Shown: positions 47,450 to 56,762 of the stretch, in pieces
How the letters are laid out: each line of letters opens with the position of its first letter
Position numbering within the stretch: position 1 is the stretch's first letter
Origin: Hordeum vulgare subsp. vulgare
Lineage: Eukaryota > Streptophyta > Magnoliopsida > Poales > Poaceae
Direction: 5' to 3'
NCBI RefSeq assembly: GCF_904849725.1
Contig: NC_058521.1
Span: 562,980,176 to 563,044,175, forward strand
Length of the DNA stretch: 64,000 nt
Made by a program: the position numbers and the translations under genes
The notes under the pieces: model-generated
The model's input: the letters and a program-made list of their open reading frames with translations, nothing else
Told to the model about the DNA's origin: nothing
The model's database searches: none

Positions 47450-48190
47450 CTACTCCCAAGGATGGTCCTGGCGAAACCCAAAATTATAATCGGGGTTATG
47501 CGGGAGCGCTGCAGCCACTGCCTGAATAGCTGCCTCACTATGACGGGCAGCCTTCGCCTCCCTCTCATACTCCTCTGCCCCTCCTCTGGTTACGTAATAT
47601 CTCTGTTTTACCTGAAAGTCAAAGAAAGCAGGAGCAGGAAGGGTAATATGGAAAACACGCTGCCGGTTAAATATCAATCGGTATAGGAGGGATTCATCAT
47701 CCCTCTCAAGGAACAGGTAGCGTGTCAAAGCGATGCGGTCAAGGAAAGCTCTATGGAGCGGGGGATCTCCTTCGTGGACGGGTACTCCAAGAAAATTTGC
47801 TATGCGAGTGGCATAGATCCCAGCAAAGAAATCCCCTTCTATTGCATTCTTATTTAGCCTCCTTGCTATAGTAGCTCCCATGTTGAAGCTTTTGTCACGT
47901 GTCACTGTGCTCTTAAGGATACTAAGGTCGGGTGCGCAGAGGTGACAATGCTCAATCTTGCCATTAATGCATCTGCCTATGAAGAGGGCAAAGTAATGCA
48001 AGGCAGGAAAATGAATACTCCCCATGGTAGCTTGTGTAATGTCTCTAGTTTCTCCAACTGTAATACTAGAGCGTAGTGGCCCCCAGACAAACTCTTTGTC
48101 CGTGTATTTTTCAAAAAATCCAGAAAAATCATACTTGATTTTCAGGACGTTCGAAGAACTTTTATTTTCGGGGTACTTTTCTACCGGACG
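47450..48190 (-). CDS. ATHILA-like ORF of element E (partial)
   Basis: Open from a TAG at 48191-48193 down to 47450; the first ATG is at 48025. Motifs such as FALFIGRCINGK, DKSFNMGATIARRLNKN and DRIALTRYLF resemble the ATHILA ORF found downstream of pol in Athila-lineage elements (Pfam-type ATHILA family, from memory). The open stretch up to 48190 keeps sensible sequence (FFEKYTDKEFVWGPLRSS), so the true N-terminus lies upstream of the ATG. The function in this family is unknown. It follows protease directly, without RT or integrase in between. Confidence 0.6.
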   Translation of the reverse strand, partial: RPVEKYPENKSSSNVLKIKYDFSGFFEKYTDKEFVWGPLRSSITVGETRDITQATMGSIHFPALHYFALFIGRCINGKIEHCHLCAPDLSILKSTVTRDKSFNMGATIARRLNKNAIEGDFFAGIYATRIANFLGVPVHEGDPPLHRAFLDRIALTRYLFLERDDESLLYRLIFNRQRVFHITLPAPAFFDFQVKQRYYVTRGGAEEYEREAKAARHSEAAIQAVAAALPHNPDYNFGFRQDHPWE

Positions 48191-48395
48191 CTAAAACAGA
48201 AAACAGGGAAAACTAAACTAAATCTATCATTTTTCTTCAAAGCAACCGAAGGTGAAAGCTTGGAACAGAGGTTTGTGACTCCTCGATTCATCCATCTCAT
48301 GGTCATCGAAAGAAATCCGTCAATGGGGTTGATCAAATCCCCTCGACAAAACTTTCTCGAATTGCAAAAGAGAACGGAGAATTTTCGAATAGTCA

Positions 48396-48896
48396 CTAAT
48401 TCACCTCAATGGGGATGTGAATCTCCCCAACAAGCAAATCATACTTCATCTTGACACGAGGAATAGGGCATTCAAAGCTCCCGATAAGAATCGATGAAGT
48501 TTTTTCGATAGCATTGATGCAATGTACTCGATATTGTTTCTTCGGAAAGTACACCATATGCTCATTACCGTTGACATGGAAAGTTACATTGCCTTTGTTG
48601 CAATCTATAACAGCCCCTGCTGTGTTTAAAAAGGGTCTTCCGAGGATGACTGCCATGGCATCGTCCTCGGGAATATCCAAGATAACAAAGTCTGTTAAGA
48701 TAGTGGTGTTAGCAACCACAACAGGGACATCCTCGCAAATGCCGATAGGGAAAGCAATTGATTTGTCGGCCATTTGCAGAGAGATTTCAATGGGTGTCAA
48801 CTTCTCCAGTTCAAGCCTACGATAAAGGGAGAGAGGCATAACACTAACACCGGCTACAAGGTCGCATAACGAAGTTCTAACATAGTTGCCTTTAAT
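48396..48896 (-). CDS. Aspartic protease region of element E
   Basis: Continues the gag frame after a TAA at 48897-48899. The active-site region reads SLCDLVAGVSVMP: the Gly normally following the catalytic Asp-x pair (D-x-G-A) is Val here. Downstream, AVILGRPFLNTAGAVIDC is the typical second half of a gypsy protease. The frame closes at 48396 after EIHIPIEVN. The nonsense codon and the active-site change make it inactive by inference. Confidence 0.75.
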   Translation of the reverse strand: MKGNYVRTSLCDLVAGVSVMPLSLYRRLELEKLTPIEISLQMADKSIAFPIGICEDVPVVVANTTILTDFVILDIPEDDAMAVILGRPFLNTAGAVIDCNKGNVTFHVNGNEHMVYFPKKQYRVHCINAIEKTSSILIGSFECPIPRVKMKYDLLVGEIHIPIEVN

Positions 48897-50678
48897 TTAG
48901 CAAGGTATAGTGGGCACACCGGGATCACCTAGTTGCTTAGGAGTTCCATCCTTGAAGGTATAGTTAGCAAGCATGGTGAAAATCTCAACCTCAGGTATCC
49001 TCCTCTTATTTGTCACAATATCTTTCATGTACTTAGCATACGGAGACATTTTGAGCATATCTGTCAAACGCAATTGCAGAAAGACATGTCTGATCATTTC
49101 AACGAATCGCTCAAAATATTCATCATCCTTTTTCTTGAATGGTTTGGGAGTAAAGGGCATAGGTTTCTGAACCCACGGTTCCCTTTCTTTACCATGCTTC
49201 CTAGCAGCGAAGTCATTCTTATCGTATCTCTTAGTCTTAGGCTGTGGGTTATGAAGATCAACACTAGGTCCAATCTCCACATCCTTATCATTGCTAGGTT
49301 GAGCATCTTCATGAACATCACTATTGATATTATCATACGGCTCATGTTCATCACCATGTTGTGTTTCAGCATCAAAGACAGAGGCATCGTTTGGACTCTT
49401 AGGGGTAGCAACAACAGGGTTGCTAGCGTGCAGGTTCCTATCATCTTTCTTCTTCTTTCTAGGATGACTAGGTGCATCAATGCAAACTCCTTGAGAATCT
49501 TGTTCAATTCTCTTCGGACGACCCTCAGGATACAAAGGTTCCTGGGTCATGCTACCGCCTCTAGTGACGACTCTAACGGAATTATCATTCAACTCGTTGA
49601 GCAAGTCATTCTGAGCTTTAAGTACTTGTTCTACTTGAGTAGTAACCATAGAGGCATGTTTACTCATAAGCTTGAGATCATTGACATTTCTGTCCACACA
49701 AGCACTTAAATGACTAAGCATACGAGCATTTTGTTCCAATTGTCTGCTAACATAATTGTTGAAACTCTGTTGTTTGGCAACAAAGTTATCAAATTCATCC
49801 AGGCAAAGGCTAGGAGGTTTATCAAAAGGAATATCACTCTCATCAAACCTACACGGAGAATTTACTTCTACTACCTGTATCGGGTTATCGAGACCATGGA
49901 TCTCTTTGATAGGTGGTAGATTTTTGACATCTTCAGATTTAATGCCTTTCTCTCGCATAGATTTCTTGGCTTCTTACATATCTTCAGGACTGAGGAATAG
50001 AATACCTCTTTTCATCGGAGTTGGCTTAGGAGGTGGTTCGGGAATAGTCCAAGCATTCTCATTCCACAAGATGTTATTCAGTAGAATCTCAGCTTGTTCT
50101 ACGGTTCGTTCCCTAAAAACACAACCAGCACAACTATCTAGGTGGTCTTTGGAAGCATCGGCAAGTCCATTATAGAAGATATCAAGTATTTCATTCTTCT
50201 CAAGAGGGTGATCAGGCAAAGCATTCAGTAGCTGGATGAGCCTCCCCCAAGCTTGTGGGAGACTCTCTTCCTCAGCTTGAGCAAAGTTGTATATTTCCTG
50301 CGAGGCAGCTTGCTTCTTATGGGCAGGGAAATATTTTTCAGAGAAGTAGTAGACCATATCCTGGGGGCTACGCACACATCCAGGAGCAAGAGAAGTGAAC
50401 CAAGTCTTAGCATCATCCTTTAGCGAGAAAGGAAACAGCTTGAGCATATAGTAGTGGCGGATCTTTTCCTCACTAGTGAATAGGGTGGCTATATCGTGCA
50501 ATTTGGTAAGATGGGCTACAACCGTTTCAGACTCATAACCGTGAAAAGGATCAGATTCGACCAGAGTGATTAACTCAGGGTCGACACAGAATTCATAATC
50601 CTTAGCGGTCACAAAGATAGGCGAAGTGGCAAACTTCGGGCCGTATTTCATCCTAGCGTTCAGAGATTTTCTTTCCAC
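48897..50678 (-). pseudogene. gag of element E, central and C-terminal part
   Basis: One frame with a TAA at 49974-49976. The upper part (49974-50678) holds the retrotransposon gag core: FPFSLKDDAKTWFTSLAPG, YYFSEKYFPAHKK, LPQAWGRLIQLLNALPDH. The lower part (48897-49958) is a charged, coiled region ending TNKRRIPEVEIFTMLANYTFKDGTPKQLGDPGVPTIPC in pieces typical of the gag-protease linker. It would form the particle shell. It is broken from its N-terminus by a one-base shift near 50665. Confidence 0.78.
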
Positions 50679-51205
50679 TTGCGTAGTAATTTCTCGACAT
50701 CATAGCTATCCTTACACGCAAGAAAGTCCTCAGCTATCTCTCCCTCCATAACATAGCGTGTATCAGGCATAACAGGCAATTCAGGCATAGTAGCAGGTTC
50801 TACTTCAATAGTATCAGCAGTTTCAGAAGTATCATCACATCTAGCAGCAGCTCTAGCAATATGTGCCTCAAGGAATGCACCAAGTGGCAAAGCAGTATCA
50901 GGCATAGCACGCATAGTATCAAGCATAGCATCATCAGGCATAGTATCAAGCATGGCATTATCAGGCATAGTATCAAGCATAGCATCATCAGGCATAGTAT
51001 CAAGCATAGCATCATCATATGCATCATTGACAGCAGAAGTAGAATCATCAAGCACAGTCGGCATATCAAGATTTCTAGCAGGAGGCGAAGTCGCAAACTT
51101 ACTCAAAACTGAAGGTGAATCAAGTGCATAGCTAGATGGCAGTTCCTTACCTCTCCTCGTAGTGGAAGGCAGGATTTTAGTTCTTGGATCTTTCGGATTC
51201 CTCAT
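50660..51205 (-). CDS. gag N-terminal segment of element E with 27-bp repeats
   Basis: 181 codons starting at ATG 51205. It contains a tandem run of a nine-residue unit (DDAMLDTMP, four copies with small changes, ~50910-51020). It ends in the KWKENL stop where an A-run appears to have lost one base, shifting out of the gag frame that continues from 50678. Confidence 0.65.
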   Translation of the reverse strand: MRNPKDPRTKILPSTTRRGKELPSSYALDSPSVLSKFATSPPARNLDMPTVLDDSTSAVNDAYDDAMLDTMPDDAMLDTMPDNAMLDTMPDDAMLDTMRAMPDTALPLGAFLEAHIARAAARCDDTSETADTIEVEPATMPELPVMPDTRYVMEGEIAEDFLACKDSYDVEKLLRKWKENL

Positions 51206-51255
51206 AGTGATCAGCAGACGTCAATCCCAAGTGACTCAGAGAATATAGCTGTGCT

Positions 51256-51273
51256 TCCCCGGCAACGGCGCCA
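51256..51273 (-). other. Primer-binding site of element E (tRNA-Asp type)
   Basis: On the minus strand it reads TGGCGCCGTTGCCGGGGA, ten bases inside the LTR at 51284. Identical to the site of W2. Confidence 0.83.
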
Positions 51274-51283
51274 GAAAAATCCT

Positions 51284-52781
51284 TGATGACCCACAAGCGT
51301 ATGGGATCGCAACAGTTTTCGAGGGTAGAGTATTCAACCCAAATTTGTTGGTTCGCCAAAGAAGAAGCGAAAGAATATTCTCAAGTATTAGAGCTGAGTT
51401 TGTCATATTCAACCACACCTGAAAGATTAGTGTCTGCAAGCAAAGTATCAGTAGCAAAGTAGTATGATAGGAACGGTGTGAGAAACAGAACTGTTGACGG
51501 CAGACTATTCCTAACTGTTGTATCAATGGCGCCAGTGTTGCACGTGGGCGAGTAACTATTCTTCCCTGACAATAGTGTCGGAAAAGATCTTGCAACAAGT
51601 AACAGCGAAGTAGCAAGGAAGAGCAGTAGCAGCAGCAGCAGAGTAAGAGCAGCAGCAGCAAAGTGGTCCAATCCCTTTTGTAGCAGGGGACAAGCCTAGA
51701 CAAAGTAACGTAGCCAGGACCAGTAGTAAAAGACTCGTAGGCAGTGGATCGATGATGGATGAGTATGACGGATGTGATTCATCATGTAACAGCTATAACA
51801 CAGAGAAATTTGTAACTAGCTCCCATTCGTCAATCTAATGTAGGCATGTATTCCGTATGTAGTCATACGTGCTTAGGGAAAAGAACTTGCATGACATCTA
51901 TTGTCCATCCCTCCCATGGCAGCAGGGTCCTAATGGAAACTACGGGATATTGAGGTTCTCCTTTTAATAAAGAACCGGACCAACGCATTAACACGTGGTG
52001 AATACATGAACTCCTCATACTGTGGTCATCTCCGGGAGTGGTTCCAGCTATTGTCACTCCGGGGTTGCCGGGTCATAACACATAGTAGGTGACTACAACT
52101 TGCAAGATAGGATCTAAAACACACATATATTGGCGACAACATAATAGGTTCAGATCTAAAATCATGGCACTCGGGCCCTAGTGACAAGCATTAAGCATAG
52201 CCAAGTAGTAGCAACATCAATCTAGAACATAGTGGATACTAGGGATCAATCCCCATCAAAAACTAACTCGATTACATGATAGATCTCATCCAGCTCATCA
52301 TCGTACAACAAGCCTACGATGAGATTACTCACGAACGACGAAGAGCATCATGGAATTGTAGATGGAGGAAGGTTGATAATGACGATGGCGACGATTTCCC
52401 CTTTCCGGAGCCCGAAACGGACTACAGATCTGCCCTCCACATGAAGAACAGGATGTGGCGGTGATTTTATTCCGAGCGAGACAGAAGATATAGAGCTGAG
52501 TTTGGGGGCGGTGGAGCCACGTGGGCCCCACAAGCCCTCACAGCGTGGCCAGGGGGGTGGCCGCGACCTGTGGGCTTCTGGCCCACTGGTCCACCTCCTC
52601 TGGTGGATCTACGTAAATGTTCAGGACATTCCGAGAACTTTTATTTCTGCACAAAAACAACACCATGGCAATTCTGCTGAAAATAGCGTCAGTCCGGGTT
52701 AGTTCCATTCAAATCATGCAAGTTAGATTCCAAAACAAGGGCAAAAGAGTTCGGAAAAGTAGATACGACGGAGACGTATCA
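51284..52781 (-). repeat. 5' LTR of element E
   Basis: 1498 bp from TGATGACCCACAAGCGTATGG to GGAGACGTATCA. The outer end holds the inverted repeat GATACG/CGTATC (52762-52780). It matches the truncated copy at 44560-44958. Frames at 51236-51703 and 52325-52533 are LTR sequence. Confidence 0.88.
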
Positions 52782-52786
52782 ATATG

Positions 52787-54090
52787 CTTGTGCTAGAAAT
52801 AATTAAACTCCTGTCATTTCGATATTATCATTTACATTACCTACTACTCCTCATCTTATCATTGCACTAATGACTTGTCGTGATATTATATAGAGATAGG
52901 TGGTTATCATGTTTAGCTACTGCCATCTCAAGTTGTTGTGATAAACAACCATGCTTGTGAAATACTGGCTAAGACTAAATCTAGTCAGTTGATCTAGAGT
53001 CACCTGTCCGGGCTTATCCGTGCAACCACATTTGCGGGTATGGGACGGCCTTGACTTGGTCTGATTGCGTGCTCTTTCACCAGTACCTCCAAAGAGGGAG
53101 GGTTATGCACACGCGCTACCCTGATCAGGTAGGCGGTGATAACCCTGTGAGCCAGTTGAGTATTGTGTCGGCGTCCCCGTTTGGGACAGTTTAGTTTGGC
53201 CACAACGGTGGTAGGTGTCAAGAGGACACATGGCCACCGATAGTAGGACTCCGGGGGAAGATGAATGTCGGTGGTATGATGGAAGAGTCACAGGTCAGGC
53301 AGGTTTCGTTGAAGCAAAGTTGGTCCACCCGAATGGGATCACGAGGCCAGGTGCTTCATAGTGTGGGTAAAGTGTGCAACCTCTACAGAGTGTCAAATCT
53401 ATTTGAATAGCCGCGTCCATGGTATTGGACAGATCGTCCAGACCTCAACAGGTAGTCAACCGTAATAATGATAATAATGATGGAAGAACTCGTCTTGTGC
53501 AGACATCAGTTGATGTCAGTAATATGATATGTTAGCCATGGGATGGCTATGAGATGACTGGTCGGATGACCACATGATTCGGATTGGATTTGTATCAGAT
53601 TCAGATTGGATTATGAGAGCAGTCGGAGTATAAATTATTTACTCAATATGCTTTACCTTATCATATCTACTTTAGTAGTTATCTTGCTGGTTAATGCTGT
53701 TATAACATGATAATTAATATTGCTAGATAGAATTGCTAGGTCATGATGATTAATATTGCTCTAATAATAAATGCATGCTTGAATGCCATGGATTGCTTTG
53801 CTTAGTGTATATGTTAGTTTGGTTTGCTTGTGAGTACATTCAAAAGTACTCAGCGGCCTTTAACATGGCCAGGTTCACATAAGGATCCGTCGTTCGTCGT
53901 CAAGGAGCTGGAGTGTTCGCAGGCTAGTGGAGTAGCCTAGTCAGATCCTTGTGGATTGGAGCTGCACCAAGACCATGTTGCCTTTGATAGAGCTTTTCCG
54001 TTGCCTTCACCCTTGTAATATCCCATGTAAGACCCTTATATCTATTAATAGAAATGCCTGTGTTCATGATACTTGTTGTAAATGTGCATA
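52787..54090 (+). repeat. LTR II of element C, third segment
   Basis: Matches 29027-30329 of LTR I from CTTGTGCTAGAAATAATTAAAC onward, with scattered substitutions (about nine in the first ~120 bp). It ends GCATA (54086-54090) where the WHAM-like LTR of element F begins; the LTR I tail after that point (30330-30400) is absent on this side. Confidence 0.82.
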
Positions 54091-54599
54091 TCATACGTCC
54101 ATTTTGCATCATGCTTTTATGTTGATATTTATCGCTTTATGGGCTGTTATTACACTTCACGGTACAATATTTATGCCTTTTCTCTCTTATTTTATAAGGT
54201 TTGCATGAAGAGGGAGAATGCCGGCAGTTGGAATTCTGGTCTGAAAAAGGAGCAAGTTTGAGATACCTATTGTGCGCAACTCTAAAAGCTGTGAAAATCA
54301 ACGAGGAATTATTTTGGATTTTATAAAAAATATTGGGCAGAAGAAGTACCAGAGGGGAGCCACTAGGAGGCCACAAGCCTGCGAGGCGCGGCCTACCCCC
54401 CTGGCCGTGCCTAGGTGGCTTCTGGGACCCCTGTTGCCCCTCTGGCTCCCATCTTTTGCTATAAGGAGGGTTTCGTTCCATAAAAAATCAAGAGGAGGCT
54501 TTCGGGAGGAATCGCCGCCGCCACGAGGCGGAACTTGAGCAGAACCAATCTACAGCTCCGACAGGGTCGTCTTGCCGGGGAAACTTCCCTCTCGGAGGG

Positions 54600-55090
54600 T
54601 GTCGTGGTTTTGTCACGGCAGATGTCCTCGTGAAAGGACTTAGTACTGGAGCCATCGCACCTTGGCGGCGACTCAAAGGGTTTAAGCGGGAGAGACACGA
54701 CGACTTACCCAGGTTCGGCCCCTCGTGAGGAGGTAAAGGCCTACGTCCTGCTTTGGTTTGTATTGATGTGGTTTCAATTACAAGGAAGTCGTAACTCGAC
54801 AGACCTAGCACTCGATGATTTCTAACCTCCCCCTCTCCTTCCCTAGGGCTCGCCTTTATATACAGGTCGAACCCTTAGGGTTTACAAGGATACTTTCCTT
54901 TCTACAAATTGTGACCCCTGTGGTCTCTAAGTCGCCGTCCTTCACAGCTTGGAGACTTTCCAGAAATCATAAACCGTCATAGGACCTTCGTGCTGATAAC
55001 GCTAAGGCCCAAATCATTGTTTAGGTGAATCGCCTGATTTGGTGACCCGACCCAACTAGGGCGGGTTATTAACAGGTAATATACCCAACA
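54600..55090 (-). repeat. 3' LTR of element G
   Basis: 491 bp, TGTCGTGGTTTTGTC to ATACCCAACA on the plus strand. A minus-strand TATA box (TATATAAAGG) lies near 54855. The purine stretch ATCTGGGGCCTAA (minus strand, next to 55090) is the probable polypurine tract. Confidence 0.88.
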
Positions 55091-55298
55091 TTAGGCCCCA
55101 GATTGACTTGAATTCTTTTCACGCCAATATTTCTGCTCAGTTAAAGGCGATTCATTCCTTTTTCTCCATACGTCAGAAATTGTGACCCGCCATCTGGCAC
55201 TGAAAATTTTTAAGTCGCCAAACCATTTCTCGTCGGCATCTTCTTATCCCTCGAATTCCGGGAAGACTGACATAATCCCAACGTATCCTGGCGCATCG

Positions 55299-56378
55299 TT
55301 ATCCCAAAACTTTCAGAATGCCATTATGGCGAATCTTTTTATTCCCCAGCGGTTCCCGCTCACGGCGCCTCGATTCTAGTGCCCGCCCTGTTAAATAGGT
55401 GGGAGGGGACAAGACTGGCGCTTCCCACCTACCAGTCTTGTCAACCTCCTCCCCAATATCACAACGAGGAAGTATCATCGCCTCCCGATTCTGGATGATG
55501 TCCCCAAGGGGGGCGGAGCTAACCACTGTGATAGGGTGTTCTTGGAAGTAATGCTTAAGTTTCCGACTCGCCATAAACACCCCATATACCAACTTCTGCC
55601 AGTGTGGGTACCGCTGCTTGGAAAGGGTTAGCGCCTTGCTGATAAAATACACCGGACGTTGCACTGGGTATTCCTTCCCCTCCTCATTTCTTTCAACGAC
55701 CACTGCCACACTTACTGCTTTGGAATTTGCCGCGATATACAGAAGCATGGGTTCTTTTTCAGTCGGGGCAGCCAAGACCGGCGGGTTAACCAATTGGCGT
55801 TTCACGGCTTCGAGCGCCTCGTCTGCCTCATTCGTCCAAACAAACTGATCAGATTTCCTTAATAATTGATAAAGAGGAATCGCCTTCTCACCCAGGCGAC
55901 TTACGAAACGACTTAGGGCCGCAATGCGACCCGCCAATCGTTGAACTTCATTAACGTTCGCCGGCTTTCCAAGGGAGGTTACTGCTTCGATCTTGTCTGG
56001 GTTAGCTTCAATGCCGCGCTCCGATACCAGGAAGCCCAGTAATTTCCCTGCAGGCACACCAAAAACACATTTGGTGGGATTTAGCTTCATCTGATATACC
56101 CGTAGATTATCAAACGTCTCCTTGAGATCCTCCAGTAGTGTCTCCCCCTGGCGGGTTTTGATCATAATATCGTCGGCATAGGCGTGGACGTTGCGACCGA
56201 TTTGATTGCGTAGGCAATTCTGGATGCAGCGCTGGTAAGTCGCCCCCGCACTCTTGAGTCCAAAAGGCATGGACACATAACAAAAAGCCCCGAAGGGGGT
56301 TATAAAGGCTGTCTTTTCTTGATCCTCCACGACCATCTTGATTTGGTGATATCCTGAGTAGGCGTCCAAAAAGCACAA
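55299..56378 (-). CDS. RT-RNase H region of element G
   Basis: Open frame of 359 residues. RT: CFLDAYSGYHQIK (D5), MPFGLKSAGATYQ (38-49), catalytic box YADD at 67-70 (most relatives have YVDD). RNase H-like fold from about residue 205 (LLYIAANSKAVSVAVVV), with the second block RPVYFISKALTLSKQRYP. After PLGDIIQNREA at ~300 the sequence becomes unrelated to pol and ends 200 bp before the LTR, so the downstream region including integrase is deleted. It is in the same frame as the segment above but separated from it by TAA 56382-56384. Confidence 0.82.
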   Translation of the reverse strand: MCFLDAYSGYHQIKMVVEDQEKTAFITPFGAFCYVSMPFGLKSAGATYQRCIQNCLRNQIGRNVHAYADDIMIKTRQGETLLEDLKETFDNLRVYQMKLNPTKCVFGVPAGKLLGFLVSERGIEANPDKIEAVTSLGKPANVNEVQRLAGRIAALSRFVSRLGEKAIPLYQLLRKSDQFVWTNEADEALEAVKRQLVNPPVLAAPTEKEPMLLYIAANSKAVSVAVVVERNEEGKEYPVQRPVYFISKALTLSKQRYPHWQKLVYGVFMASRKLKHYFQEHPITVVSSAPLGDIIQNREAMILPRCDIGEEVDKTGRWEAPVLSPPTYLTGRALESRRREREPLGNKKIRHNGILKVLG

Positions 56379-56381
56379 TCG

Positions 56382-56762
56382 TTAGCATGCCCCCACCGAG
56401 TCAATGATCTGGTCGATGCGGGGAAGAGCGAAGGGATCCTTTGGACAAGCTCTGTTGAGGTCTGTGTAGTCAATGCACATACGAAAGGTACCGTTCTTCT
56501 TGAGTACCAAAACCGGGTTAGCCGGCCATTTGGGGTGAAAAACTTCCACGATGAACCCGGCGGCTAAAAGACGGGCAACCTCTTCTCCAATCGCCTTGCG
56601 TCGCTCCTCGTTAAATCTGCGAAGGTACTGCTGGATGGGTTTTGCCTTTGGGTCCACATTAAGATGGTGCTCAGCGAATTCTCTCGGCACACCAGGCATG
56701 TCAGAAGGTTTCCATGCGAAGATGTCCCGATTCTCACGGATGAATTCGATGAGCGCGCTTTC
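56382..56762 (-). pseudogene. RT N-terminal segment of element G between two stops
   Basis: In frame with both neighbours. It holds HHLNVDPKAKPIQQ and FHPKWPANPVLVLKKNGTFRMCIDYTDLN, the usual N-terminal RT fingers region. It is bounded by TAG 56763-56765 upstream and TAA 56382-56384 downstream; both look like point mutations because the reading continues cleanly across them. Confidence 0.75.

Larger units (their letters stand above)
44560..52781 (-). mobile_element. Element E: Athila-type gypsy retrotransposon without RT/integrase, carrying a truncated nested element
   Basis: Perfect TSD ATATG at 44555-44559 and 52782-52786; the empty site is at 29022 in LTR I. Right (5') LTR 51284-52781 complete; left (3') LTR keeps 44560-44958 only. 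Internal order in the minus direction: tRNA-Asp-type primer, gag, protease, then an ATHILA-like ORF. A WHAM-like element inserted near the 3' end, and one deletion then removed the distal 3' LTR, the 3' end of E and most of the WHAM-like element. No RT, RNase H or integrase motif is found. Confidence 0.85.
9564..54090 (+). mobile_element. Element C: ancient gypsy-like retrotransposon with ~4-kb LTRs, the scaffold of the window
   Basis: Reconstructed from two homologous LTR copies. LTR I (visible part 9564-9744 and 28594-30400) ends in GGGCGCCACA. It is followed by a tRNA-Met-type primer site, a ~3.0-kb internal region, a polypurine tract and LTR II beginning TGTAACACCG at 33415. LTR II continues at 44168-44559 and 52787-54090. 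Adding the ~71-bp tail seen only in LTR I gives about 4.0 kb per LTR. I count about nine differences in the ~120 bp after 52801 against LTR I, so the element is old. The CTCGAGGACGAG...AAGGGGGGTAGG context before LTR II and the Met primer suggest a chromovirus (Tekay/Del) type, but no pol remains to confirm it. Confidence 0.75.

Noticed and set aside
48933..49709. 258-codon plus-strand open frame
   Set aside because: It lies antisense to the E gag frame, which has recognisable gag-protease linker sequence. No domain or start context supports the plus frame.
50860..51030. CRISPR-like regular repeats
   Set aside because: The 27-bp units are contiguous without unique spacers and encode a gag repeat in a plant retroelement.
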